This document shows positions 16,386-25,365 of a stretch of 44,196 nucleotides of DNA, one piece after another; the first letter of the stretch is position 1, and each line of letters opens with the position of its first letter. Source of the DNA: Edwardsiella piscicida (lineage in GTDB: Bacteria; Pseudomonadota; Gammaproteobacteria; Enterobacterales; Enterobacteriaceae); assembly GCF_001896205.1 (NCBI RefSeq), contig NZ_MPNU01000001.1, forward strand, positions 3,378,415 through 3,422,610, given 5' to 3'. A program made the position numbers and the translations under genes. The notes under the pieces were generated by a model, which had not been told where the DNA came from, made no database searches, and saw nothing but the letters and a program-made list of their open reading frames with translations.

Positions 16386-16650
16386 CAACAGATATCCCAC
16401 GCCGATGCTAATTAAACAGGTACTAATGCGCGAAATAACGCTTATTAATGAAAAAACTTGCATAAATTGCGCTATGGCCAGCCATTCTTCTGCCTTAGTC
16501 TGAATTGGCCTGACAACTTCCGGCCAAGTGGTGCAGAAGATTATTAAAATAAAACCAATAAGTTTCAACAAAATAACAAAATTGGTGTGACAGGTGGCGC
16601 CGTAAGCGGGCCATGCACATTCCCTGACAAAACATCCTGTGGAGACCCCT

Positions 16651-17953
16651 ATGAGCCAAGGCATAAATAATGATGCAACGCTCGGAACCCCCCGCCGCGC
16701 GGTGAAAAATCTGCGTTGGTGGATATTAATTCGTTTTTTTACTCGGAGTTACCGTTAATTATATTACACGTAACTCTCTCGGTATTCTGGCGCCGGAGCT
16801 CAAAGAGAGCCTCGGGATCACCACCGAACAATATTCGTGGATTGTCGGTGCCTTTCAGATTGCCTATACCCTCTTTCAGCCACTGTGCGGCTGGCTGATC
16901 GATGTGATTGGCCTGAAGATCGGGTTCGCCCTCTGCGCCATCCTGTGGGCCATCGCCTGTATCGCCCACGCCGGGGCAGGCAGCTGGCTCCAGCTGGCTA
17001 TTCTGCGCTTCTTTATGGGCGGCGCCGAGGCGGCGGCCACCCCGGCCAACGCCAAAACCCTGGGCGAATGGTTCCCTAAATCCGAGCGTCCCATCGCCGC
17101 CGGCTGGGCGGGCGTCGGCTTCTCCATCGGAGCCATGCTGGCGCCGCCCATCATCTACTTTGCCCATGCCTCATTCGGCTGGCAGGGCGCCTTTATGTTT
17201 ACCGGCGTGCTGGCGCTGATCTGGGTCGTCCTGTGGTGGCTGTTCTATCACAACCCGGAGCAGCACCCCAACCTAAGCCGCGCGGAGCTGGACTATATCA
17301 AGCAGGATCACGAGGCGCCGCCGGTCAAGCAGCCCTTCTTCACCGCCTTAAAGATCGTTGCGAAGAACAAGCGCTTCTACGGCATTGCCATTCCCGCCTT
17401 TATGGCGGAGCCCGCCTGGGCAGTACTCAGCTTCTGGGTGCCGCTGTACCTGGCCAAAGAGCACGGCATGGATCTGAAGCAGATAGCCATGTTCGCCTGG
17501 CTGCCGTTTCTGGCCGCCGATCTGGGCAGCATCGCCAGCGGCTACCTGACCCGCCTGTACACGCGCCTGTTCGGCTGCTCGCGCGTCAACTCGGTGGTCG
17601 CCAGCTCGGTGACCGGCGCGTTCATGATGATCTCCCTGGCGGTCGTCGCCATCACCCGCGATCCCTACATCACCATCGTCCTGATCTCCATCGGCGGCTT
17701 CGGCCACCAGATCATCTCCTGCATGCTGAGCGCCCTGGTGGTGGAGTCCTTCGACAAGGGGCAAATGGCCACCGTCAACGGCATGCGCGGCTCCGCCGCC
17801 TGGATCGCCAGCTTCCTCTTCTCGCTGCTTATCGGGGTGACCGCCGACAAAATCGGCTTCAACCCGCTGTTTATCGCCATGGGATTCTTTGACCTGATCG
17901 GGGCCTTTTTCCTGGTGACCTTTATTGCTGAACGCCGCGCCAAGCGCGCCTGA
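16651..17953 (+). pseudogene. ExuT-like MFS sugar-acid carrier, frameshifted at a T7 run
   Basis: Anion:cation-symporter MFS carrier related to hexuronate transporter ExuT. The ATG at 16651 has ribosome site GGAGA 6 bp upstream and reads MSQGINNDATLGTPRRAVKN-LRWWILIRFF. It then hits a stop just after seven Ts at 16734-16740. The +1 frame continues without a break as LLGVTVNYITRNSLGILAPEL, the expected first-helix sequence, through to the TGA at 17951-17953. Removing one T gives a 433-aa, full-length family protein. The only downstream ATG (16904) would lose about 85 residues and the first helices. Thus this is a recent pseudogene, a phase-variable or slippage-dependent gene, or a base-calling error in a homopolymer. 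The GH31 gene follows directly. Confidence 0.85.
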
Positions 17954-17967
17954 TAGTGGAAAAAACG

Positions 17968-20334
17968 ATGAAAACGCTGAAACACTGGAGTTTTGAAAAA
18001 CGCACGGCCCACCATGTAGAGCTGCGGGTCGATGGGCAGCACACCCTGTGCCTGTATATGCTGGAGGAGCATCTGTTCCGCATCGTTCTGAAGCGAAAAG
18101 GCGCGCTGACCCTGGATCGCACCTGGAGCATCGCGCCGCAGCAGGATGTCCCCTGGGAGGGGCGTCAGCGCGACGATCTGAGCGGCTTTAGCCTGCCGAC
18201 CTGGACGCTGGAGCAGCACCAGGATAGCCTGACCATCGCCACGGCGGCGCTGCGGGTCACGGTGCACCAGCCGCTATGGCTGGAGTGGCACTACCGCGAT
18301 GAGCAGGGCGCATGGCAATACCTGGCCGGCGATCGCCCCACCAGCGCCTACCTGCTCAACCCCCACGGCGACGGCGTCGCGCACTATCTGCAGCGCCGTA
18401 AGGATGAGCGTTTTTATGGCCTGGGGGAAAAGGCCGGCGATCTGCTGCGCAACGGCAAACGCTATGAAATGCGCAATCTGGACGCCATGGGGTATAACGC
18501 CCGCAGCACCGATCCGCTGTACAAGCATATCCCCTTTACCATTACCCAACGCGACGACGTCAGCATGGGGCTGTTCTACGACAACCTGAGCAGCACCTGG
18601 CTGGATCTGGGCAATGAGATCGACAACTATCACACCGCCTATCGCCGCTGGCAGGCCGAGGCCGGCGATATCGACTACTACCTGTTCTGCGGCAAACGGG
18701 TGCTGGACATCACCAAGACGTTCGTCCGGCTGACCGGTAAAACCCTGTTCGGCCCGAAGTGGAGCCTGGGCTACAGCGGCTCCACCATGCACTACACCGA
18801 TGCGCCGGATGCCCAGAACCAGCTGATGAACTTTATCCGTCTCTGTCAGGATCACGCGATCCCCTGCGATTCGTTCCAGCTCTCCTCTGGCTATACCTCG
18901 ATTAACGGTAAACGCTATGTCTTCAACTGGAACTACGACAAAGTGCCGCAGCCCAAGGTGATGAGCCAGGCCTTTCACGACGCCGGGATCCGGCTGGCGG
19001 CCAACATCAAGCCGTGCCTGCTGCAGGATCACCCCCGCTACGCAGAGGCGGCGGCGCAGGGGCTGTTCATCCGCGACTCGGAGAGCGAGGCCCCGGAGCG
19101 TTCCACCTTCTGGGACGATGAGGGATCGCACCTGGATTTTACCAACCCGCACACCGTCGCCTGGTGGCAAAACGGGGTCACGACCCAGCTGCTGGAGATG
19201 GGGATCGACGCCACCTGGAATGACAACAACGAATTCGAAGTGTGGGACGGCGAAGCCCGCTGCCACGGCTTTGGCCAGCCGATCGCCATCAAGCAGATCC
19301 GCCCGGTGATGCCGCTGCTGATGATGCGCGCCTCGATGGAGGCACAGCAGCGCTTTGCCCCCCATCTGCGCCCCTACCTGATCTCCCGCTCCGGCTGCGC
19401 CGGCATGCAGCGCTACGTCCAAACCTGGAGCGGCGACAACCGCACCAGCTGGGAGACCCTGCGCTACAACACCCGCATGGGGGTCGGTATGAGCCTGTCC
19501 GGGCTGTTTAACGTCGGCCACGACGTCGGCGGTTTCTCCGGCGATAAGCCCGATCCGGAGCTGTTCGTGCGCTGGGTACAGAACGGCGTCATGCACCCGC
19601 GCTTTACCATCCATTCATGGAACGATGATCAGACGGTCAACGAGCCCTGGATGTACCCGGCCATCACCCCAGCCATCCGCGGCGCCATCGAACTGCGCTA
19701 TCGCCTGCTGCCCTACCTGTACACCCTGCTATGGCAGGCCCACGCTGACGACGAGCCGATGCTGCGCCCCACCTTTCTCGACCATCAGCACGACGCGAAG
19801 ACTTTCGCCGAGTGCGACGACTTCCTGCTGGGCCGCGATATTCTGGTGGCCAGCGTCGTCGAACCGGGTGCCCGCACGCGCCGGGTCTGGCTGCCCGATA
19901 ACGGCGGCGGCTGGTATGACTTTTATAGCGAGGCGTGGTTCTGCGGGGGACAGTGGATCACGCTGGACGCCGCGCTGGAAAGACTGCCGCTGCTGGTGCG
20001 CGCCGGCGCCGGATTGCCGCTGAGCGAGCGCGTCCGCCACGTCGATAGCGCCGCCGACGATCGCCGCGAACTCAGGCTATTCCCGCGGCAGGGCTGCGGC
20101 AGCGATTCAGGCCTGCTGTTTGAGGACGACGGCGAAAGCTGGGGCTACCAGCAGGGAAATGCGCTGTGGCTGACGTGGGAAATGACCTGCAGCGCCACGC
20201 AGATCGCGCTCAGCGTGACGCCGCGCGGCCAGTACCGACCGGCCTGGCGCCAGCTGCGAGTCACCCTGCCCAAGGGGGAGCGCCGTCAGCTGCTGATCAA
20301 CGGCGTCGCGACCGACGCGTGGCACATCGACTAA
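17968..20334 (+). CDS. Glycoside hydrolase family 31 (alpha-glucosidase/xylosidase-like)
   Basis: Cytoplasmic retaining alpha-glycosidase, 788 aa, no signal peptide. An N-terminal beta-sandwich (about 1-250) leads into the (beta/alpha)8 barrel beginning near FGPKWSLGYSGSTMHY. The nucleophile is Asp419 in GIDATWNDNNEFE. The acid/base is Asp490 in WSGDNRTSWE. The family arginine motif RPYLISRSG precedes it. C-terminal beta domains follow. The ATG at 17968 is preferred (GTGGA 7-8 bp upstream); a GTG at 17956 is an in-frame alternative. It starts 14 bp after the ExuT-like carrier stop, so it is co-transcribed with it and probably cleaves what that carrier imports. The WNDNNE nucleophile motif separates it from E. 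coli YicI and YihQ. Substrate unknown. Confidence 0.88.
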   Translation: MKTLKHWSFEKRTAHHVELRVDGQHTLCLYMLEEHLFRIVLKRKGALTLDRTWSIAPQQDVPWEGRQRDDLSGFSLPTWTLEQHQDSLTIATAALRVTVHQPLWLEWHYRDEQGAWQYLAGDRPTSAYLLNPHGDGVAHYLQRRKDERFYGLGEKAGDLLRNGKRYEMRNLDAMGYNARSTDPLYKHIPFTITQRDDVSMGLFYDNLSSTWLDLGNEIDNYHTAYRRWQAEAGDIDYYLFCGKRVLDITKTFVRLTGKTLFGPKWSLGYSGSTMHYTDAPDAQNQLMNFIRLCQDHAIPCDSFQLSSGYTSINGKRYVFNWNYDKVPQPKVMSQAFHDAGIRLAANIKPCLLQDHPRYAEAAAQGLFIRDSESEAPERSTFWDDEGSHLDFTNPHTVAWWQNGVTTQLLEMGIDATWNDNNEFEVWDGEARCHGFGQPIAIKQIRPVMPLLMMRASMEAQQRFAPHLRPYLISRSGCAGMQRYVQTWSGDNRTSWETLRYNTRMGVGMSLSGLFNVGHDVGGFSGDKPDPELFVRWVQNGVMHPRFTIHSWNDDQTVNEPWMYPAITPAIRGAIELRYRLLPYLYTLLWQAHADDEPMLRPTFLDHQHDAKTFAECDDFLLGRDILVASVVEPGARTRRVWLPDNGGGWYDFYSEAWFCGGQWITLDAALERLPLLVRAGAGLPLSERVRHVDSAADDRRELRLFPRQGCGSDSGLLFEDDGESWGYQQGNALWLTWEMTCSATQIALSVTPRGQYRPAWRQLRVTLPKGERRQLLINGVATDAWHID

Positions 20335-20344
20335 ACCGAACGGT

Positions 20345-20370
20345 GCCTGAGTACGGTTGCACGCTCAGGC
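20345..20370. terminator. Hairpin between convergent GH31 and MFS genes
   Basis: Arms GCCTGAG (20345-20351) and CTCAGGC (20364-20370) with a 12-nt loop, in the 45-bp space between two convergent stops. There is no strong U-run on either side. It could serve both directions. Confidence 0.45.
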
Positions 20371-20379
20371 GCCGAATGG

Positions 20380-21684
20380 CTACGCCTGCGCCGCCCCGCG
20401 GCGACGGGCGTCCATGGCATAGGCGGTTAACGCCTCATAGCTCCGACGGTCGACGATAAACAGAATGCTGAACAGGAAAATCAGCATAAAGATCACCGCG
20501 CTGCCAAAGGCCAGCGGAAAACCATAGGCCGACGCGATGGCGGTCAGGATCAGGGAGTTCAACGCCCCCATCATATTCAGCACCCCGTTAAAAATGCCGT
20601 AGACCATGCCGGTCGACGCCTGATTGGGAGAGATATCGATAATGTTGACCGCCCACGCGCCGACGGTCAGGTTCATTAACAGCTGCACCATCCCGATCAG
20701 GATAGCGGTCATCTGCCCCAGCCCGCTTCTCGCCGTCATCAGCGACGCCACCACGCACAGCACCGCCAAAAACATCGGCAGCGCCGTCCCAATGCGCCGG
20801 GCCGTCAGACGGCGATATTTTTTCACCAGGCGATCGTTAAAGGGGCCGGAGAGCACAAAGCCGATAAACCCCATAAACGCGCCCAGGCTGGACCACAGGG
20901 CACTCTTCAGAATATCCATGTGGAAGGTGTAATACATATAGCTGGGAACCCAGTTGAGAAAGGTAAACAAAATATAGCCAAACGTCAGGTAAATCAGCAG
21001 CATCCCTATACCGGTGCGCGAGGTAAACACCCGACGGATCCCCGGCCAGTCAACCTTCTCCTGCGCGGCATTCGCCAGATTACCGATCAGCGCCAGCTCC
21101 TCTTGGCTAACCCGCTTATCGCTGGCCGGGGTGTCTCGCACCACGAACAGCCACAGCGGCAGCAGCAGCAGGCCCGCGCCGCCAAAAATAACGAACGCCC
21201 AGCGCCAGCCCAGGGCGACCACGATCCAGCCGACCAAAATAGAGCCGATGGCCGGCCCCAGATACTGCCCTGAGCCCGCCAGCGTATAGGCGGTCGAACG
21301 CTCGCCCGGCGGCGCCCAGCTGTTGGCGGCCTTGGCATTAAACGGCCAGATCGGCGCCTCGCCGACCCCCATCAAACCACGGAGAATAAACCATCCGGTG
21401 AGCGTGGTGGCAAAGGGCGAGGCGATGGTAAACAGCGACCACCAGCCAAAGGCGGCAAAGATCCCCCAGCGTAGGCCCAGCTTATCCGCCAGCCAGCCGC
21501 CGGGGAAATTAAACAGGGCATAGGCCATGCCCCAGACAAAAGAGATATCGCCGATCTGCGCAAGGCTAAAGTGCAAATCTTTCTGAATCTCCGGAATCGA
21601 CACGGAAAAGTTAACCCTATCCATATAATTAATCGCGATGACTATAAACATCAGCAATATAATTAAATAACGCCGCCTGGTCAT
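20380..21684 (-). CDS. MFS transporter, anion:cation symporter family (sugar-acid carrier)
   Basis: Inner-membrane carrier with about 12 hydrophobic segments, 434 aa from the ATG at 21684 (AAGGAG 8 bp upstream; a GTG at 21690 is in frame). Family hallmarks are NYMDRVNFSVSIPEI in helix 1, FNFPGGWLADKLGLRW in the first cytoplasmic loop and RGLMGVGEAPIWPFNAK in helix 4. These match the DgoT/GudP/ExuT group, which brings in hexonates, hexarates or hexuronates with protons. It is not the same subgroup as the frameshifted carrier at 16651. Being convergent with the GH31 gene it is separately regulated. Substrate not assignable. Confidence 0.85.
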   Translation of the reverse strand: MTRRRYLIILLMFIVIAINYMDRVNFSVSIPEIQKDLHFSLAQIGDISFVWGMAYALFNFPGGWLADKLGLRWGIFAAFGWWSLFTIASPFATTLTGWFILRGLMGVGEAPIWPFNAKAANSWAPPGERSTAYTLAGSGQYLGPAIGSILVGWIVVALGWRWAFVIFGGAGLLLLPLWLFVVRDTPASDKRVSQEELALIGNLANAAQEKVDWPGIRRVFTSRTGIGMLLIYLTFGYILFTFLNWVPSYMYYTFHMDILKSALWSSLGAFMGFIGFVLSGPFNDRLVKKYRRLTARRIGTALPMFLAVLCVVASLMTARSGLGQMTAILIGMVQLLMNLTVGAWAVNIIDISPNQASTGMVYGIFNGVLNMMGALNSLILTAIASAYGFPLAFGSAVIFMLIFLFSILFIVDRRSYEALTAYAMDARRRGAAQA

Positions 21685-22135
21685 AAACACTCCTTAGATA
21701 TGGGGCGTTATCACACCACCGGCGCCGCGTCATCTTTTGTGATAAAACTCAAATTCACGGGTAACACTTTCCCCCGTTTTATTTCAACAAGCCCCTTTTT
21801 GTTAGGGTATATGTGGCAGAGATCCTCCGGAAAAAGTGCGCGTTCTCGGCGTCGAGCGTAATGCGATGGCGGCGCCTCAACAATAAAACCCGCCGACCGG
21901 TACAGGCTACGTTTATCTTTCGCGGCGCATACTGTCCATAACCCGTTCATTCCCCCAGAGGAGAGTAGATATGTTCAGCGCAACATCAGACGAACCTCCA
22001 TCGTTCGGCAACGCGACGGACTGACGATTCTGAACACCCGCTCATGCGTAAGTAAGAATAGTCAATCCACGCGCCGCATATTGCCCGACGCGACTGCAGA
22101 TTATTTTTAACCTATACGCTTAATCGAGGTGTAGT
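21685..22135. other. Sparse region with tiny ORFs
   Basis: This 450-bp gap should contain the promoter of the leftward MFS gene. Two weak reading frames were considered. A 79-codon leftward frame (21711-21950) contains LYRSAGF, a motif typical of GNAT acetyltransferase C-termini, but its ribosome site abuts the ATG and no upstream domain exists, so at best it is a remnant. A 17-codon rightward frame (21971-22024; MFSATSDEPPSFGNATD) has an excellent AGGAG seven bases before its ATG and could be a leader peptide for the next gene. Neither is firmly supported. Confidence 0.3.
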
Positions 22136-22363
22136 ATGTTTTATATCGACACGTTATTCCCTGACTATATCAGTTCACAGGTGGTCAACCGGGCATCGAG
22201 CGCCGCTACGCTCGATAACGCCTACGATCATCATCCCCAGCGGGATACGCCGGCGTCTGGCGGGAAATCGACGCTGGGCGCCGCGATTCGCGCCTTTTCG
22301 AATAGCATGGCTGAAAAACGCCGGCAGCGAATTATTGACCAGGTCAACGCAGTAATTCCCTAA
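22136..22363 (+). CDS. Small uncharacterised protein (75 aa)
   Basis: Not recognised by family. Support comes from the ribosome site GAGGTG 6 bp before the ATG, an upstream AT-rich stretch suited to a promoter, and a strong hairpin 15 bp after the stop. The sequence starts MFYIDTLFPDYIS and has a low-complexity middle. It ends with a helical basic segment (GAAIRAFSNSMAEKRRQRIIDQVNAVIP) that vaguely recalls the arginine-rich short proteins of the DUF1127 type, but without their signature. No signal peptide or membrane helix. It may be a stress-related small protein; that is a guess. Confidence 0.5.
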   Translation: MFYIDTLFPDYISSQVVNRASSAATLDNAYDHHPQRDTPASGGKSTLGAAIRAFSNSMAEKRRQRIIDQVNAVIP

Positions 22364-22378
22364 CAACAGCCCCGGCGT

Positions 22379-22408
22379 ATTCACTGCGCTATCCACCGCG
22401 CAGTGAAT
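22379..22408. terminator. Perfect 11-bp inverted repeat after small ORF
   Basis: ATTCACTGCGC (22379-22389) and GCGCAGTGAAT (22398-22408) are exact complements with an 8-nt loop. A second short stem GCCGCG/CGCGGC follows. There is no U-run. It likely protects or ends the transcript of the 75-aa gene, or ends the leftward fragment at 22468-22599. Confidence 0.45.
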
Positions 22409-22467
22409 GGCCGCGATATGCGCGGCGCCAGGGGCAAGCCCGCCTGCGGACTGGCGGCCACGGCGCG

Positions 22468-22599
22468 TCACTTCAGCACAAAGTCATACTGAATACCGCC
22501 CTTAATATCCCAATAGTTCAGACGATCGCCCAGGTGGCTACCCGGGCGTTTCTCCCGCGTACGATCGGCGCAGTACAGATTCAGATAATTCCAACCCAT
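22468..22599 (-). pseudogene. Possible C-terminal remnant of an outer-membrane beta-barrel protein
   Basis: A 43-codon leftward frame, with tandem in-frame stops just upstream of its ATG, contains NYLNLYCADRTRE and LGDRLNYWDIKGGIQYDFVLK. The alternating polar/aromatic pattern ending near YDF resembles the last strands of an outer-membrane channel. No ribosome site or 5' part is present, so it would be a decayed gene end. It could be chance; the family was not identified. The remaining DNA of this 371-bp gap (22364-22734) is AT-rich leader before the antiporter gene. Confidence 0.3.
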
Positions 22600-22734
22600 T
22601 GATCATCAATACAAATCAAATACAGAAATACAATTAACTCTGCACATTTATATAAATGATGACTAAAAATAGACCCGCTAAAATAGAGAGAAGCCTCTCT
22701 CCATGAATCGCGCTGTCTACAGGAAGGGATCATT

Positions 22735-24549
22735 ATGGCGTTATCTACCCCGCTGATGTTGGTACTGATTGGGTTAAGCGCCCTGCTGGCGCAATGGGCC
22801 GCCTGGTCACTGCGCCTACCGGCCATACTGCTGCTGCTCTTGTTTGGGATTGCTCTCGGCCCGGTCACCCACCTGGTTCAGCCCGACCGACTCTTTGGCG
22901 AGCTGCTGTTTCCCCTCGTCTCCCTGTCGGTGGCGATCATCCTGTTCGAAGGCGCGCTGACGCTGCGCCTAGAGGAGATACGCGGCCTGGGCGGCGTCGT
23001 GCGTAACCTGGTCAGCATCGGCATGCTGGCCACCTTCGCCGTCATCGGCCTCGCCTGTTGGTGGCTGCTGCGGCTGCCGCCGGAGCTGGCGGCGCTGATC
23101 GGCGCGGTAACCGTGGTCACCGGCCCCACGGTGATCGCCCCCCTGATGCGCGTGGTGCGCCCGAACGCCAGCGTCAACCAGGTGCTGCGCTGGGAGGGAA
23201 TCATCATCGATCCCATCGGCGCTATCTTCACGCTGTTGGTCTTTGAATTCATCGTCCTGCAGCAAAGCGCCCAGTCTTACGGCCATCTTTTCTGGACACT
23301 GGGCAGCACCGTCCTGGTCGGCCTGCTCGTCGGGCTGGCGTGCGGCTACCTTATCGGCGTCAGCCTGCGCCGCGCCTGGGTGCCGAGCTATCTGCAGAAC
23401 CTGGCGGTCCTCGCCTCGATGCTGGCCGCATTCGGCCTGTCGAACGCCATCGCCGACGAGTCGGGGTTACTGACCGTCACGGTGATCGGCATACTGCTGG
23501 CCAACATGCGCGATGTCGACACCAGCGATATCCTCGCCTTTAAGGAGGAGCTCTCCGTCATCCTGATCTCCGCCCTCTTCATCATCCTGGCGGCGCGCCT
23601 CGATATCGCGGCGCTCTGGCAAATGGGCTGGCCGCTCATCGGGGTGCTGTGCGTCGTGCAGTTCATCGCCCGGCCGCTGTGCATCGCCGTCTCCACCTGG
23701 CGATCTTCGCTGCAGTGGCGCGAGCGGCTATTGCTCAGCTGGATCGCGCCGCGCGGCATCGTCGCCGCGGCCGTCAGCTCCCTCTTTGCCCTGACGCTGC
23801 AGCGCAGCGGCTACCCAGATGCCGGACGGCTGGTGACGGTGGTGTTCGCCATCATCATCGGCACCGTCATCCTGCAGAGCCTGACCAGCCGCTTCGTGGC
23901 CCGCCTGCTGCGCGTCCAGCAGCGTAAGCCGCGCGGCGTGCTGATCATCGGGGCCAATAGCGTGGCCCGCCTGCTGGCCCAGGCGCTGATCAAGCTGGAG
24001 ATCCCCGTCATCGTCAGCGACAGCAGCTGGGAGTATTACCGCCAGGCGCGCATGGAGGGGATCCCCGCCTATTACGGCCACGCCTATTCTGAGCATGCGG
24101 AAAACTACCTCAATCTCGGCGAGACGGCGCGGGTGTTCGCCCTGTCGCCCAACCGCCACCAGAATGCCCTGGCCATCTACCACTTCGGCCATATTCTCGG
24201 CGATGAGAACGTCTTCGCGATCCGCTCCGGCTCACCGCTGAAGGGACGCGGCGATCGCGCGGAGAGCGCGCGTTTCCGCCGCCACGAGAGCCTTTTCAAT
24301 CACGAGGCCAGCTACGGGAAGCTGAGTAGCCTGATCGCCAAAGGCGCCACCATCAAGGTCACGCGCCTAAATCAGAACTTCGGCTGGCCGGAGTACCTGG
24401 CGATGCACCAGGGCGTCATTCCGCTGTTTACCCTGTCGGAGAGCGGAAAGCTCCAGCCCGTGCGCGCCGACAGCGCGCCTGCGGCCCCCTGCACCCTGAT
24501 CGCGCTGGTACAGCGCGACGGCGAGGCGGACCCCGCCCCCCGCGCCTGA
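22735..24549 (+). CDS. Na+/H+ antiporter-like membrane protein with TrkA-N (RCK) domain
   Basis: Monovalent cation:proton antiporter family, 604 aa. Residues about 1-395 form 12-13 membrane helices, with family motifs AVTVVTGPTVIAPLMRVVRP and LRWEGIIIDPIGAIFTL (the acidic residue expected in the ion path) and SWIAPRGIVAAAVSSLFAL. From about 400 a cytoplasmic nucleotide-binding TrkA-N domain starts with RGVLIIGANSVARLLAQAL, a slightly unusual glycine motif. A C-terminal extension reaches residue 604. Ribosome site AGGAAGG lies 7 bp before the ATG. It should exchange Na+ or K+ for H+ under NAD(H) or similar control; the exact ion cannot be read. The gene stands alone; 12 bp after its stop begins the stranded 77-bp repeat. 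Confidence 0.85.
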   Translation: MALSTPLMLVLIGLSALLAQWAAWSLRLPAILLLLLFGIALGPVTHLVQPDRLFGELLFPLVSLSVAIILFEGALTLRLEEIRGLGGVVRNLVSIGMLATFAVIGLACWWLLRLPPELAALIGAVTVVTGPTVIAPLMRVVRPNASVNQVLRWEGIIIDPIGAIFTLLVFEFIVLQQSAQSYGHLFWTLGSTVLVGLLVGLACGYLIGVSLRRAWVPSYLQNLAVLASMLAAFGLSNAIADESGLLTVTVIGILLANMRDVDTSDILAFKEELSVILISALFIILAARLDIAALWQMGWPLIGVLCVVQFIARPLCIAVSTWRSSLQWRERLLLSWIAPRGIVAAAVSSLFALTLQRSGYPDAGRLVTVVFAIIIGTVILQSLTSRFVARLLRVQQRKPRGVLIIGANSVARLLAQALIKLEIPVIVSDSSWEYYRQARMEGIPAYYGHAYSEHAENYLNLGETARVFALSPNRHQNALAIYHFGHILGDENVFAIRSGSPLKGRGDRAESARFRRHESLFNHEASYGKLSSLIAKGATIKVTRLNQNFGWPEYLAMHQGVIPLFTLSESGKLQPVRADSAPAAPCTLIALVQRDGEADPAPRA

Positions 24550-24561
24550 TGCCGCCTGGGA

Positions 24562-24638
24562 GCGCGCCACCGCCGAGGCCATCTCCGCCGAGCTGGGATT
24601 TAACGGGTAGGCCGCGCGCGGGCCAGACGTCGCCGCGC
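24562..24638 (+). repeat. 77-bp direct repeat, copy A (stranded yiaJ 3' end)
   Basis: Identical at all 77 positions to 38061-38137 in the same orientation, offset 13,499 bp. In copy B the first 49 bp encode the last residues and stop of yiaJ; here the same sequence is a non-coding fragment 12 bp after the antiporter stop. The two copies bracket the whole ABC-SMP30-yia-lyxK-sgb-yiaJ module. Confidence 0.95.
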
Positions 24639-24669
24639 CAGCGCACCCACGGGGGCCGGGCGCGGCGCT

Positions 24670-25365
24670 TCACTGACCGTAGTAGGCAGCGGCGCCGTGC
24701 TTGCGCAGGTAGTGACGATCCAGCAGCGGCTGCTGCATCCGGCTCAGGCCGGGGGTAAGCTGCTGGGCGAACAGCCCCATGTAGGCGCACTCCTCCAGCA
24801 CCACCGCGTTATGCACCGCGTCGGCGGCATCCGCGCCCCAGGCGAAAGGGCCATGCGCGTAGACCAGCGCCGCGGGGATCTGGCTGGGATCCAGGCCGCG
24901 CCGCTCAAAGGTTTCGATGATCACCGCGCCGGTCTGGTATTCGTAGTCGCCCTCGATCTCCGCTTCGCTCAGCGGGCGGGTACAGGGAATGGCGCCATAG
25001 AAGTAGTCGGCGTGGGTGGTGCCCCAGGCGGGCAGATCGCGCCCCGCCTGCGCCCAGATGGTGGCATGGCGCGAATGGGTATGCACGATCCCGCCGATCT
25101 GGGGATAGCGGCGGTACAGCGCCAGGTGGGTCGCCGTATCGGAAGAGGGCTTATAGCGCCCCTCGACCACCCGTCCGCTGGCGATCTCCACCACCACCAG
25201 GTCCGCCGCCGTCATCGCCCGGTAGTCAACGCCGGAGGGCTTGATCACCATCAGCTCGCCGTCGCTATCCCGTCCGCTGACGTTGCCCCAGGTAAAGGTC
25301 ACCAGGTGATGCTGCGGCAGCGCCAGATTGGCGGCCAGCACCGCCTCTTTCAATGGTGCTAGCAT
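24670..25365 (-). CDS. sgbE: L-ribulose-5-phosphate 4-epimerase (SgbE/UlaF/AraD family)
   Basis: Zn-dependent class II aldolase-fold epimerase that converts L-ribulose-5-P to D-xylulose-5-P, the last step of the L-gulonate/ascorbate route into the pentose-phosphate pathway. At 231 aa it has normal length. Seen: [29 protein letters not shown], the metal-ligand cluster [12 protein letters not shown], and the third ligand in YAHGPFAWG. The symbol is by synteny with E. coli lyxK-sgbH-sgbU-sgbE; UlaF or AraD would do the same chemistry. The start overlaps the sgbU stop by 7 bp, with GGAGG upstream. It is the terminal gene of the operon, ending 32 bp from repeat copy A. Confidence 0.9.
   Translation of the reverse strand: MLAPLKEAVLAANLALPQHHLVTFTWGNVSGRDSDGELMVIKPSGVDYRAMTAADLVVVEIASGRVVEGRYKPSSDTATHLALYRRYPQIGGIVHTHSRHATIWAQAGRDLPAWGTTHADYFYGAIPCTRPLSEAEIEGDYEYQTGAVIIETFERRGLDPSQIPAALVYAHGPFAWGADAADAVHNAVVLEECAYMGLFAQQLTPGLSRMQQPLLDRHYLRKHGAAAYYGQ

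Noticed and set aside
21711-21950. Leftward 79-codon frame with a GNAT-like LYRSAGF
   Set aside because: A single short motif, ribosome site touching the ATG and no acetyl-CoA-binding segment; could be a gene fragment but not supportable as a gene.
24549-24758. Rightward frame through repeat copy A
   Set aside because: It reads the repeat out of the yiaJ frame, and the same out-of-frame peptide appears at copy B, so it is a by-product of the duplicated DNA.
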